Assembly (NCBI GenBank): GCA_900757465.1
Contig: CAAENY010000143.1
Coordinates: 1-32,087 of the forward strand
Direction: 5' to 3'
DNA length: 32,087 nt
Origin: an uncultured Collinsella sp.
GTDB taxonomy: Bacteria > Actinomycetota > Coriobacteriia > Coriobacteriales > Coriobacteriaceae
In this document: positions 7,974-16,101 of the stretch, piece after piece
Position numbering within the stretch: position 1 is the stretch's first letter
Layout of the letters: every line of letters starts with the position of its first letter
Translations under genes and position numbers: made by a program
The notes under the pieces: model-generated
The model's database searches: none
The model's input: only the letters and a program-made list of their open reading frames with translations
What the model was told of the DNA's origin: nothing

Positions 7974-10900
7974 ATGAAGTTCAAGTTCAAAGTACAACAG
8001 TACCAAACCGACGCCGCAGACGCGGTGGCCTCGGTCTTCGAGGGGCAGCCCAACCAGGGCGCCTCCGTCTACCTGCGCGATCTGGGCCGCAAGCCCAAGC
8101 GCGCGCAGGGCGAGATCGATTTCGGCGGCGATGACCTCGAGGGCTATGCCAACGCGCCCGTCGCGCTTTCGGGCGCCGACATACTGGCAAACGTGCGCGC
8201 AGTGCAGCGACGCAACCAGATCCCCGAGTCGGAGGAGCTTTTCTGCGGCATGGGAGCCTGCCAGCTGGACGTCGAGATGGAGACGGGCACCGGCAAGACA
8301 TACGTCTACACCAAGACGATGCTCGAGCTCAACCGCCTGTACGGCTGGTGCAAGTTCATCGTGGTGGTGCCATCGGTCGCCATCCGCGAGGGCGTGGCCA
8401 AGAGCCTGGAGAACACCCAGGAGCACTTCTTCTCCCAATACCACAAGAAGATCAGGTTCTTCATATACGACTCGGACAACCTGACCGAGCTTGATGCGTA
8501 CTCCCAATCGAGCGACGTCAACTGCATGGTCATCAACATGCAGGCGTTCAACGCGTCGATGAAGGAGGGCGCCAAGAACAAGGCGGCGCGCATCATCTTT
8601 GACGAGCGCGACGAGTTCAGCAGCCGCAGGCCCATCGACGTCATCGCTGCGAACCGCCCCATCGTCATCTGCGACGAGCCCCAGAAGATGGGAAAGAAGG
8701 GCGGCGCAACCCAGAAGGGCATCGCCCGCTTCAACCCACTGTTCGTGCTGAACTATTCGGCAACGCACAAGGAGAAGCACGACCTGGTGTATGCCTTGGA
8801 CGCCCTGGACGCCTACAACCAGAAACTCGTCAAGCGCATCGAGGTCAAGGGCTTCTCGCTCAAAAACATGCGCGGCACCGACGGCTATCTCTACCTGCGT
8901 GACATCGTTGTGAGCAAGAGCCGTGCCCCAGAGGCCGTCATCGAGTTCAAGTACATGGGCGCGGGCGGCAAGGTCCGCAAGAAGACCCAGCGTTTTTGCG
9001 AGGGCGATAGCGTCTATGACGCAAGCGGGTCCACCAAGCTCGAAGCGTACCGCGGCTACACCATCGCAAGCGGCAACGATGGCGTGGTGCCGCCGCAGGA
9101 CGGGCGTCCCGGTTACGTCCGCTTCCTGGACAGCTCCATTGGCGACAATGGCCGCATCTATATGGGCGAGGTCTACTGCGACTCCGCGGCGGATGACATC
9201 CAGCGCATTCAGATTCGCGAGACTATTAAGAGCCACCTCCAGAAGGAAGAGACTCTGTTCCGCCGTGGCATCAAGTGTCTTTCGCTGTTCTTCATCGATG
9301 AGGTGGCGAAGTATCGCGACCTTTCCGGCAACGGCGAGACCGTGGGCTACGGCAAGATCTTCGAGGAAGAATATGCGGCGGCCATTGCCGAGCGCGTGGC
9401 GCATCCCACCACGGACGACGCGTATGACCCAAGCTATCTCAACTACCTGCGACGCGATGACGCCCATGCGGTTCACAGCGGCTACTTCTCGGTGGATAAA
9501 AAGGGCAACGCCGTCGAGTCCAAGGTCGAGAAGAAGGCCGAGCGCGAGGATGGTATTGGCATCAACGACGACGACGCACGGCGTGGCTATGACCTGATCC
9601 TGCGCGACAAGGAGAAGCTGCTCTCGTTCGATGAGCCCGTGCGTTTCATCTTCAGCCACTCGGCGCTTCGCGAGGGTTGGGACAACCCCAACATCTTCCA
9701 GATTTGCACGCTCAAGGAGTCGGGCTCCGAGACCTCCAAGCGTCAGGAGGTGGGTCGCGGCATGCGCCTCTCGGTTGACCAATGGGGCAACCGCCAGGAT
9801 GCGGTCTTGCTGGGGCCCGATGAGGTGCACCGCGTGAACCTGCTCACAGTTATTGCGTCCGAGAGCTACGAGACGTTTGTGCGCGACCTGCAAACCGACA
9901 TCAGCAAGAGCCTGCGCGAGCGTCCCAAGAAGGTCGAGGCCAACCTGTTCAGCGGGGCCGACATCGTTGTCGACGGCCGGTCCGTGCTCTTTACCGAGTA
10001 CGAGTCCAAGCGTGTCTACAAGGCCCTTTACAAAGCGGACTTCATCGACGAGGACGATAGGCCAACGGACGCCTTCAGGGAGGCCGCGGGCGCGGGGGCG
10101 TTCGTTGAGCAATTCGTGTCAATGCTGCCGGAGGACATAGCGGATGAGGCGCATGCCAAGGCGGTCGAATCCCTGGTGAGGAGCGTCTATGACGCCCATG
10201 CCCTCGATGGCATGATTGGCCGGGCCGAGGAAAAGGTGACGGAGAACTCGCTCACGGACAACTTCGCCAAGAAGGAGTTCAAGGAGCTTTGGAGCCGGAT
10301 CAACCGCAAGCATGCCTACACCGTGAGCTTCTCTGATGACGAGCTGCGCCGCAAGGCAATCGCGCGCATCAACAGCGACCTGCGTGTGAGCAAGCTGCAG
10401 TACGTGCTTACGATTGGCGACCAGAAGGCCGAGGCAACTCGTGGCGAGGTCGAGGGTGGCTCGTCCTTTGGGCGCACGGGTACCGAGACGCATGACGTGG
10501 ATGCGGGAACCTCTACCGTTGGCGTTACGTATGACCTCGTCGGTGAGGTTGCACAAGCTGCTGCCATCACTCGTAGGAGCGCCGCCGCTATTCTCGCAAG
10601 AATTGACGCCAACGTCTTTAGGCTCTACCGCGTGAATCCCGAGGAGTTCATCAAGAAGGCCGCCGCGCTCATCGTCTCCGAGAAGGCAACGATGGTCGTG
10701 GAGCACATCAGCTACCACGAGATAGACGATGCCTATGACGAGGCGATCTTCACCGAGCGCATGCCAGACAACGCGAGTAAGGCGTACGAGGCGAAGAAGA
10801 ACATTCAGCGTTTCGTGTTCCCGGATTCTGACGGCGAGCGCAAGTTTGCCGAGGACATGGACGCCGCCGCCGAGGTAGCGGTCTACGCCAAGCTGCCTCG

Positions 10901-11156
10901 CACATTCCAGATTCCCACGCCGGTAGGCAACTATGCCCCCGACTGGGCTATCGCCTTCAAGGAGGGCAGCGTGCGCCACGTGTTCTTTATCGCCGAGACC
11001 AAGGGAACCATGGACTCGATGGAACTTTCCGGCGTGGAGAACGCCAAAATCGCATGCGCCAAGAAGCTCTTCAACGAAATGAGCACCAGTGATGTGCGCT
11101 ACCACAACGTGGCAACGTACGAGGACTTGCTCGAGGTGATGGGCAAGATGAGCTAA
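7974..11156 (+). CDS. res: Type III restriction enzyme helicase-endonuclease subunit (Res)
   Basis: A 1060-residue SF2 translocase with a C-terminal nuclease. Walker A is METGTGKTYV (ETGTGKT at 103-109), the DExH-type box is DEPQ at 234-237, and LNYSATHK follows. Motifs V and VI are SHSALREGWDNPNIFQ and RQEVGRGMRLS. The C-terminal PD-(D/E)XK site is visible as P989-D990 followed by E1008-T-K1010, so both ATPase and cleavage centres look intact. Res works with Mod in ATP-driven cleavage when two inversely oriented unmethylated sites are present. Mod's stop codon itself sits in TAAGG, which can act as the ribosome-binding site for the ATG at 7974. GC is uniformly high, unlike herA and the middle of mod. 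Confidence 0.94.
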   Translation: MKFKFKVQQYQTDAADAVASVFEGQPNQGASVYLRDLGRKPKRAQGEIDFGGDDLEGYANAPVALSGADILANVRAVQRRNQIPESEELFCGMGACQLDVEMETGTGKTYVYTKTMLELNRLYGWCKFIVVVPSVAIREGVAKSLENTQEHFFSQYHKKIRFFIYDSDNLTELDAYSQSSDVNCMVINMQAFNASMKEGAKNKAARIIFDERDEFSSRRPIDVIAANRPIVICDEPQKMGKKGGATQKGIARFNPLFVLNYSATHKEKHDLVYALDALDAYNQKLVKRIEVKGFSLKNMRGTDGYLYLRDIVVSKSRAPEAVIEFKYMGAGGKVRKKTQRFCEGDSVYDASGSTKLEAYRGYTIASGNDGVVPPQDGRPGYVRFLDSSIGDNGRIYMGEVYCDSAADDIQRIQIRETIKSHLQKEETLFRRGIKCLSLFFIDEVAKYRDLSGNGETVGYGKIFEEEYAAAIAERVAHPTTDDAYDPSYLNYLRRDDAHAVHSGYFSVDKKGNAVESKVEKKAEREDGIGINDDDARRGYDLILRDKEKLLSFDEPVRFIFSHSALREGWDNPNIFQICTLKESGSETSKRQEVGRGMRLSVDQWGNRQDAVLLGPDEVHRVNLLTVIASESYETFVRDLQTDISKSLRERPKKVEANLFSGADIVVDGRSVLFTEYESKRVYKALYKADFIDEDDRPTDAFREAAGAGAFVEQFVSMLPEDIADEAHAKAVESLVRSVYDAHALDGMIGRAEEKVTENSLTDNFAKKEFKELWSRINRKHAYTVSFSDDELRRKAIARINSDLRVSKLQYVLTIGDQKAEATRGEVEGGSSFGRTGTETHDVDAGTSTVGVTYDLVGEVAQAAAITRRSAAAILARIDANVFRLYRVNPEEFIKKAAALIVSEKATMVVEHISYHEIDDAYDEAIFTERMPDNASKAYEAKKNIQRFVFPDSDGERKFAEDMDAAAEVAVYAKLPRTFQIPTPVGNYAPDWAIAFKEGSVRHVFFIAETKGTMDSMELSGVENAKIACAKKLFNEMSTSDVRYHNVATYEDLLEVMGKMS

Positions 11157-11279
11157 GCAATGATTAGGCGCCATTAGAACAGTCGGGAGGAAGCAAGCCT
11201 TCCAACTTGTGCGATATCCCTGCCATTAGCGAAATCGGCTCACCAGCAATAACCGAGAAGGATAGATAGGTCATTAAGG

Positions 11280-12983
11280 ATGGATGCAGGAAAATCTACG
11301 ATAAGCGGCGTGTTCAACGGATCGCGCCTGCTCGAAATACCCTTCTACCAAAGGGCGTACGTCTGGGGAGAAGAGCAATGGGAGCGCTTCCTTGGCGATA
11401 TGGAGTTCGTCACGGCCTCTAAGCGACCTTATTTCCTTGGTTCCATCATCCTGAAGCAGGCCTCCTCCGGCAACACCTGGTCCGAGGTGTCCGAGGTTCG
11501 CACCGTCATCGACGGCCAGCAGCGCCTCACGACCATGGTCATCTTCTTCAAGGCACTCTGCGCGAGAATCGACGCCGACAGGCTGTTTGAGCGAGATTTC
11601 GTACTGGAAACCGGCGAAGTCGCCTTGAGACATGGCAAGTACGACCGGGAGGATTTCGAGAAGGTCGTCAGCGCCGCAAGTTGCGAGCCCCTCGAGGGCT
11701 CCTCGGCCATCATCCTTGCCTACAATTACTTCCTCAAGAACATCGATCCAAAGAAAATCGACAGGAACACGATCAAGTCGAATGTCCAGTTCGTTTGCAT
11801 CGACCTCACCGAGGGCGAGGACGAGCAGCAGATATTCGACACCATCAACTCACTCGGAGTACGTCTGACGACGGCGGAGCTCCTCAAGAACTACTTCTTC
11901 AACCGCGAGAACGAGCAAGCGTTCAAGGAATGCTGGGAAGATGTCTTCGAGCCTTCGGCGGAAAAGAGGGAGTATTGGGAGCAGGAGGTCATGACCGGAC
12001 GCATCAAGCGCACGCTCGTCGACCTGTTCTTCGACGCGTTCCTCCAGATCCTGGTTCAGGACAAGAAGCGCGGCGTCACAACCGAGGACAAGCTCTTCTA
12101 TTCGCGCACGTCCAACCTCTTCCAGTCCTACAAGGACTTCATCAGCAGGTACTACAACGGAGACAAGGACGAGATCCTCAGCAGCATGAAGGCGTATGCC
12201 AAGGTGTTCGAGTCCACGTTCAACCCAAGTTGCTGCGACGCGGACATCCCCTCCGCCCCCGGCGTCGAGCGCCTGAACGTGCTGATATTCGGCCTTAAGA
12301 ACTCTACGCTCATCCCATATGTGCTCTACGTTCGCAAGAACGCGAAGTCTTCTAGCGAGGAATCCGAGGTCTACGCCCTGCTCGAGAGCTACATCGTCCG
12401 CCGAATGCTGGTTCAAGCGACCACGAAGAACTACAACAGGCTGTTCACCTCGCTGATCCTGAACGAGGTGAAGGACGCGAAGGCGCTGAGGAAGGCTCTC
12501 GAAGCCAATGACGAGGCGACGACGTACATGCCCGGCGATGCCGAGGTTCGAAGGGCGTTCAAGGAATCGTGCCTGTACAACCTTCAGTCCAAAGGCGTCC
12601 TTTATCTGCTGGAAAGCGCCATACGCCCGGGCATGAGCAGCACAGCCCTGCTCGGATTCAACCAGTACACCCTCGAGCACATGATGCCCAAGAAGTGGCG
12701 AAACAAATGGGGAACCCTCGACGACGAAGCCGCAACGCGAAGGGACCGGAAGCTCCTCACGCTCGGCAACCTCGCCATCATCACGCATTCGCTCAACGCC
12801 TCCATCCGCGATGCCGATTGGACCACCAAGAAGCAGGGAAAGGGATACAAGAACGGCTTGGCCCTCTGCGCCGCCGGCCTTGCGACCATGGCCGACGCCT
12901 TGGAGAAGAAGTCTTGGGACGAGGGTGACATCGCCGAACGCGCAGAATGGCTTGCGGACAAGGCGTTGGAGGTCTGGCGCTAA
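11280..12983 (+). CDS. DUF262/DUF1524 (GmrSD-like) single-chain nuclease
   Basis: A 567-residue protein with the two domains of GmrSD/BrxU-type type IV restriction proteins. The N-terminal DUF262 domain shows IPFYQRAYVW and the NTP-using ParB-like signature DGQQRLTT at 78-85. The C-terminal DUF1524 HNH nuclease shows LEHMMPKKW with H467 and downstream asparagines N497 and N506. Family members cut phage DNA with modified cytosines, or act as stand-alone defence nucleases; the substrate here cannot be read from sequence. It lies 123 bp after res on the same strand. The gap has no clear terminator, so co-transcription is possible, but no strong Shine-Dalgarno precedes the start. The start is supported by the family's usual spacing to the YQR motif. 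It converges with the minus-strand gene at 13013. Confidence 0.9.
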   Translation: MDAGKSTISGVFNGSRLLEIPFYQRAYVWGEEQWERFLGDMEFVTASKRPYFLGSIILKQASSGNTWSEVSEVRTVIDGQQRLTTMVIFFKALCARIDADRLFERDFVLETGEVALRHGKYDREDFEKVVSAASCEPLEGSSAIILAYNYFLKNIDPKKIDRNTIKSNVQFVCIDLTEGEDEQQIFDTINSLGVRLTTAELLKNYFFNRENEQAFKECWEDVFEPSAEKREYWEQEVMTGRIKRTLVDLFFDAFLQILVQDKKRGVTTEDKLFYSRTSNLFQSYKDFISRYYNGDKDEILSSMKAYAKVFESTFNPSCCDADIPSAPGVERLNVLIFGLKNSTLIPYVLYVRKNAKSSSEESEVYALLESYIVRRMLVQATTKNYNRLFTSLILNEVKDAKALRKALEANDEATTYMPGDAEVRRAFKESCLYNLQSKGVLYLLESAIRPGMSSTALLGFNQYTLEHMMPKKWRNKWGTLDDEAATRRDRKLLTLGNLAIITHSLNASIRDADWTTKKQGKGYKNGLALCAAGLATMADALEKKSWDEGDIAERAEWLADKALEVWR

Positions 12984-13012
12984 GCCCTACATGCGCCCCA
13001 TCTCGAAGATAT

Positions 13013-14323
13013 CTACACAATCACTTCTTCAGAACCATCGCCCGTCTCGGTATTCTCCTCTACCACCTTGAAAATTGTGACGTTGTCGGGTCCGATGACA
13101 ATCGTGTCAGCCTCATTGAAGGCGAAGTTTATCGTTTCAAGCTCCTCCTCATTTTGATCGGCAATTTCTCGGACAACGTTTTCGTTTGAGACCACATCCT
13201 GCAGCTTTGCGCGCTTCTCAGAGATGTCCGCCTTCGCCTTAGCGCGCATGCGCATCGGGTTGAGGCGGTTCACGTTTTTTCCCGCTTCGCGGAGCAGCCC
13301 CAGGACAACATTCTCGACCTCACGGTCGTCTTCCGAGCGCTCAGCGATAGCGAGCGGTTTTCCTCCCACTTTGGAGATTTTCTCCGAAAGAGCGAGCCTC
13401 GCTTCCCCTCGAACGGAAGAAAACCCGTCCGCCATCCGTCTTGTTATCTGCCTGTCGGTTTCAATTCTCTGCCTCGTGTAGTCGCCCTCGAAACGCATGC
13501 CTATCTGCTGAGCCATAACGAAAAGCTGGAATGCCACGGCGGCTCGCGTTTCCATCGCGGAGAGCTTCTCCGCCTCCTCGGCTATCTTTTCCGCCGAGAG
13601 GCGCTTCCTTGCCCGCACCTCGGCTGAAAAGTCCTTCATGCACTCGAGTTCATAGTTCCACGCCTTGTTTGCCTCATGCTGTGCGTCCTCAATAATCTGC
13701 AGCGCGACTTGACGCTTCTCGGCGCTGGCGCCGTACTCCTGGCACTTGAGAGTAAGGCGATCAAGGGCGTCATATGCCGCTTTGAGCTCGGCATCGCGCT
13801 CGCGCTGCATATCTCGTTGAATCGCCTCGATGCCGGACTGAAGACCGTCAAGTTTCTCGTTTATCTGGTTCATATACGCCATGCCCACCGCCACCGCGGC
13901 ACCCTGAAGCGCAAGGTTTGCCACCGCAGCGGGTTGAAGACCAGCCTGCTTGATACCAGCCATCTCGTTGAACTTACCGTCACTGCCAAAACTGGAAAGG
14001 AGCTTATAACCATCCCATTCGGGTGCCTTGCGTGAGCAGAGGTCCGCCCAGCCCACGCCCTCTGGGAACCTGACCATCGCCATGCCGATCTCGTTAACGC
14101 CCTGTGCGACGTTGGCGCCAAACGGTATGAGAGCATCTGCCGCGATAGCTGCCTTGCTTCCTACAGGAAGCCTAACGGTCCTCACTGCAGAATCCTTGAG
14201 AGCCGCCAACTCATTTTCGGCTATCCTCGAGAGAGCTTGCTCCTGTGCGAGCGCGATGGCGGCAACGTCATTGGCGGATTCATCGGCCTCTTCGGTACCG
14301 AAGAGGCGGTCTAGGAAAGACAT
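13013..14323 (-). CDS. Unrecognised 436-residue protein with coiled-coil centre
   Basis: I do not recognise this family. The start ATG has a good ribosome-binding site (AGGAG, 7 nt upstream). Residues 1-60 are acidic and helical. A small-residue, hydrophobic segment around 140-155 (AAVANLALQGAAVAVGM) could be membrane-active or buried. It is followed by a long charged helical region (about 160-290) rich in Glu, Lys, Arg and Ala and likely to form coiled coil. The C-terminus is acidic. No ATPase, nuclease or signal-peptide motif is visible. It converges with the GmrSD-like gene 29 bp away. GC is intermediate and it sits at the edge of the defence island, so a defence role is possible but unproven. 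Confidence 0.7.
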   Translation of the reverse strand: MSFLDRLFGTEEADESANDVAAIALAQEQALSRIAENELAALKDSAVRTVRLPVGSKAAIAADALIPFGANVAQGVNEIGMAMVRFPEGVGWADLCSRKAPEWDGYKLLSSFGSDGKFNEMAGIKQAGLQPAAVANLALQGAAVAVGMAYMNQINEKLDGLQSGIEAIQRDMQRERDAELKAAYDALDRLTLKCQEYGASAEKRQVALQIIEDAQHEANKAWNYELECMKDFSAEVRARKRLSAEKIAEEAEKLSAMETRAAVAFQLFVMAQQIGMRFEGDYTRQRIETDRQITRRMADGFSSVRGEARLALSEKISKVGGKPLAIAERSEDDREVENVVLGLLREAGKNVNRLNPMRMRAKAKADISEKRAKLQDVVSNENVVREIADQNEEELETINFAFNEADTIVIGPDNVTIFKVVEENTETGDGSEEVIV

Positions 14324-14686
14324 GAGGCAGCTCCTAATGGGACGGATGCAGTTGCGGTTATTATCCCACCGCCGTCGAGGTCAGAAGGCGGGAGAACGCA
14401 TCGGCTCTCGTGGCGGCAGAGCGCGCGGCGAAGGTCAAACAAACGAGAGCGGTGTCCATACCTGACACCAGGGTTAAGTCCATCTTGATGACGGAGAGGG
14501 GCCAAAGCTAATTAAGCCTACAGGTAGGGCAGCATGAAAATGGCGGGCAAATAAGATAACTGGCCCCGCAAGCCCACTAACAGCGCCTTCGGCGATTGAA
14601 TCTCGGCACTATTCAGCCCATGAAAATGGCGTACAAAAAGAATTTGGGCCCGATAACTTGAGTCAGAGTTCATTCCGGAGCCCTAC
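14324..14686. other. 363-bp intergenic stretch with short repeats
   Basis: No credible gene. Close to the 436-aa gene, a minus-strand GATAAT-like hexamer near 14356-14361 could be its -10, without a convincing -35. A 6-bp inverted repeat GGTGTC/GACACC lies at 14451-14456 and 14464-14469. A 13-nt direct repeat, CATGAAAATGGCG, occurs at 14533-14545 and again at 14619-14631, each followed by an AT-rich stretch and then GGCCC. No clear terminator for the exonuclease gene was found. Confidence 0.5.
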
Positions 14687-15421
14687 CTACCTCCCCTCCG
14701 CCTTCAGCTTCAGCAGCAGGCCACCCAGCTCGGGGCATTTGCTGGAAAGGCGCGTCTGGGCTCGCTCGCCCATCCCCCACCGTTGGCGGACTTCTTGGGC
14801 GCGCGGACTCACGTGATAGTCCCCCTCCATCATCTGCTTGAGCAGCTTGGCGGTTACGCGCGCATCGGCTAAGGCGCTGTGGGCGTGACCCGTCGACTCG
14901 TCGAACTCGATGCCAAACCACGTCGCCGCGTCACTCAAAGAGATGCGCCCGTGGCTGCCCACGTCCATGATCGAGGTGTAGAACGCCTGCAGGTCGGCCC
15001 AGTCCGTAGGAAATGCGGAAAGGTCGATGTGTTTTGCCTGGCACTCAGTCAAAAGCTGTCGACGGTCCGTCCCGCTCCAGCAAACTATCTGGGCGGAGTA
15101 GCGACCGATCCAATCGCTGAGCCTTTTGATCACCATGTAGAGCGGATCGGCCATCGCGGTGTCCACAGCCGATATCCCTGTAAGCTCGCGGACGGGGAAC
15201 ACAACGCCTTCGGTAAATTCCGTCTGCACAAACTGCGAGAACTCGCCCATAACGTTGCCGTGGTAATCGAGTTTGACGGCGCCGACCTCGATAATCTCGT
15301 TGCGCAGTCCACGACGCTGGCGCTGCTTTGGCACCGGCGCAAACTCAAAGTCCAGCACAATCTGGCGCGCAAAGTTCGTCGTATCGATGGCCGAGATACC
15401 CGGCGTCTTTTCAGCTGACAC
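14687..15421 (-). CDS. DEDDh 3'-5' exonuclease (DnaQ-like)
   Basis: A 244-residue protein with the exonuclease fold of DNA polymerase III epsilon and RNase T-like enzymes. Exo I is VLDFEF with D24 and E26, and Exo III is HSALAD with H181 and D186, the H-x4-D spacing of the DEDDh subclass. A central CWSGTDRR segment is the likely Exo II region. It starts at GTG 15421 with AGAAAGG upstream. The 5' leader carries a 7-bp hairpin, GCCGCTT/AAGCGGC (15446-15452 and 15460-15466). There is no polymerase or GIY-YIG fusion, so it is a stand-alone nuclease; substrate and role (repair, RNA trimming or defence) cannot be told from sequence. No obvious operon partner. Confidence 0.86.
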   Translation of the reverse strand: MSAEKTPGISAIDTTNFARQIVLDFEFAPVPKQRQRRGLRNEIIEVGAVKLDYHGNVMGEFSQFVQTEFTEGVVFPVRELTGISAVDTAMADPLYMVIKRLSDWIGRYSAQIVCWSGTDRRQLLTECQAKHIDLSAFPTDWADLQAFYTSIMDVGSHGRISLSDAATWFGIEFDESTGHAHSALADARVTAKLLKQMMEGDYHVSPRAQEVRQRWGMGERAQTRLSSKCPELGGLLLKLKAEGR

Positions 15422-15507
15422 GGTTAGGGCCTTTCTCCGTCAACTGCCGCTTGCTACATAAGCGGCTACATTGCCGTAAGGATAGGCGCCCGTGCGGACA
15501 TGAAATC

Positions 15508-15560
15508 GCACAGCACGGCTTTCCGGCATCCTTGCGTAAAGCCACACTTTGAGAGAATCA
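15508..15560 (-). pseudogene. Remnant of the C-terminus of an ATPase/DUF234 gene
   Basis: On the minus strand this stretch reads ILSKCGFTQGCRKAV, nearly the same as LFSKSGFTQGCRDAA at the C-terminal end of the intact ATPase gene at 16102-17493. The nucleotide match (CATCC-TGCGTAAAGCC and flanks) is about 35 bp. Nothing upstream continues the homology, so this is a short leftover of a second copy, deleted or replaced by the small peptide locus next to it. Confidence 0.5.
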
Positions 15561-15609
15561 CGCCACTGTTATTATCGAACATATATTCGTATTTATAGCA
15601 GTACTTTGA

Positions 15610-15615
15610 TAGAAT
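15610..15615 (+). promoter_or_regulatory. Candidate -10 box of the 41-aa peptide gene
   Basis: TAGAAT at 15610-15615 with a weak TTCGTA 18 bp upstream would start transcription near 15622 and give a leader of about 58 nt before the ATG at 15680. The surrounding 15570-15620 stretch is AT-rich against a GC-rich background. The -35 is poor. Confidence 0.35.
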
Positions 15616-15679
15616 TGCAGTTGTTGACGGCAGTTCCATGTGCCGGGCAGCGCCCTCCATGCGACGGGAGGTGATGCCC

Positions 15680-15805
15680 ATGACCGATCTGACTGATTTC
15701 GTGAAGCTCCTGACCGCTTTGGTCTCGCTCCTCACGGCGCTTATCGGACTTACCGAGGCACTCAAGCAGCGTACGAAGCAGAAAAAGAGGGGTCGACGCC
15801 TCTAA
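15680..15805 (+). CDS. 41-aa hydrophobic, basic-tailed peptide (type I toxin-like)
   Basis: A short gene below usual length cut-offs. A strong Shine-Dalgarno GGGAGG (15666-15671) is spaced 8 nt from the ATG at 15680; an in-frame ATG at 15674 would be too close. The 41 residues begin MTDLTDFVKLLTALVSLL. They form one hydrophobic helix (about residues 7-25) and then a strongly basic tail rich in Lys, Arg and Gln, ending RGRRL. This is the layout of small membrane toxins such as TxpA/BsrG or holin-like toxins, though I cannot place it in a named family. A convergent antisense transcript with its own promoter and terminator overlaps its 3' end (15781-15866), which supports a type I toxin-antitoxin reading. 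It could instead be a small membrane regulator. Confidence 0.62.
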   Translation: MTDLTDFVKLLTALVSLLTALIGLTEALKQRTKQKKRGRRL

Positions 15806-15866
15806 GGCATTGACCCCTTAATCGAAGTAACGGCGCTGCCCAGCTATCACCCTTGGGCTGCCGTCG
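15781..15866 (-). ncRNA. Candidate antisense RNA antitoxin, about 86 nt
   Basis: A minus-strand transcript is predicted from a good promoter (15872-15900) to a Rho-independent terminator (15782-15818). It would fold into two hairpins. The first pairs ACGGC/GCCGT and a GCCCAA/CTGGGC-type inner stem (15830-15864). The second is the terminator, whose 3' arm lies inside the last codons of the 41-aa peptide gene. The RNA would therefore be complementary to the last ~25 nt of the coding region and to the 3' untranslated part of the peptide mRNA. That is the 3'-overlap geometry of TxpA/RatA-type systems. No reading frame of note lies within it. Confidence 0.5.
15782..15818 (-). terminator. Rho-independent terminator of the antisense RNA
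   Basis: In minus-strand sense, AGGGGTC (15818-15812) pairs with GACCCCT (15794-15788), with an inner GCCT/AGGC stem, and is followed by C and five T (A5 at 15782-15786 on the + strand). It overlaps the stop codon end of the 41-aa peptide gene on the other strand. Confidence 0.6.
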
Positions 15867-15871
15867 ACCTT

Positions 15872-15900
15872 ATTCTACCCACGGGTGCCAGGTTTAACAA
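15872..15900 (-). promoter_or_regulatory. Sigma-A-type promoter of the antisense RNA
   Basis: In minus-strand sense, TTGTTA (15900-15895), a 17-bp spacer, and TAGAAT (15877-15872). The expected start is near 15866, immediately before the first hairpin of the antisense RNA. Confidence 0.55.
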
Positions 15901-15954
15901 ATGGATTTTCGGTTACGAAGTCCGGAGCTCGCCCCTCTACTCCAGCGGCGTTGC

Positions 15955-16080
15955 GCCGGATTCTGGGACGCACTTTCCGCCCCATGCCTCTATCGGAAAC
16001 GGCATCCCATCCTGAAGCGGGAATCCGGGACGTAGTTTCCGCCAAAGGCCGCCAAAGGGAAAGCGCGTCCCATTCCGAGC
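15955..16080. repeat. Inverted-repeat cluster A (2 pairs)
   Basis: Four half-elements of one family alternate in orientation: TGGGACGCACTTTCCGC at 15964-15980, its inverted relative at 15994-16010, CCGGGACGTAGTTTCCGCC at 16025-16043, and an inverted relative at 16057-16078. Each forward/inverted pair can fold into a hairpin. The cluster lies just past the 3' end of the ATPase gene at 16102. Confidence 0.8.
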
Positions 16081-16101
16081 ATCACATCAGAGCGCGCTTG
16101 G

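Noticed and set aside
7446..10112. Very long minus-strand open frame (888 codons) opposite mod and res
   Set aside because: It is the mirror of the strongly codon-biased res gene; the translation is low-complexity and matches no family. Res motifs on the + strand are intact.
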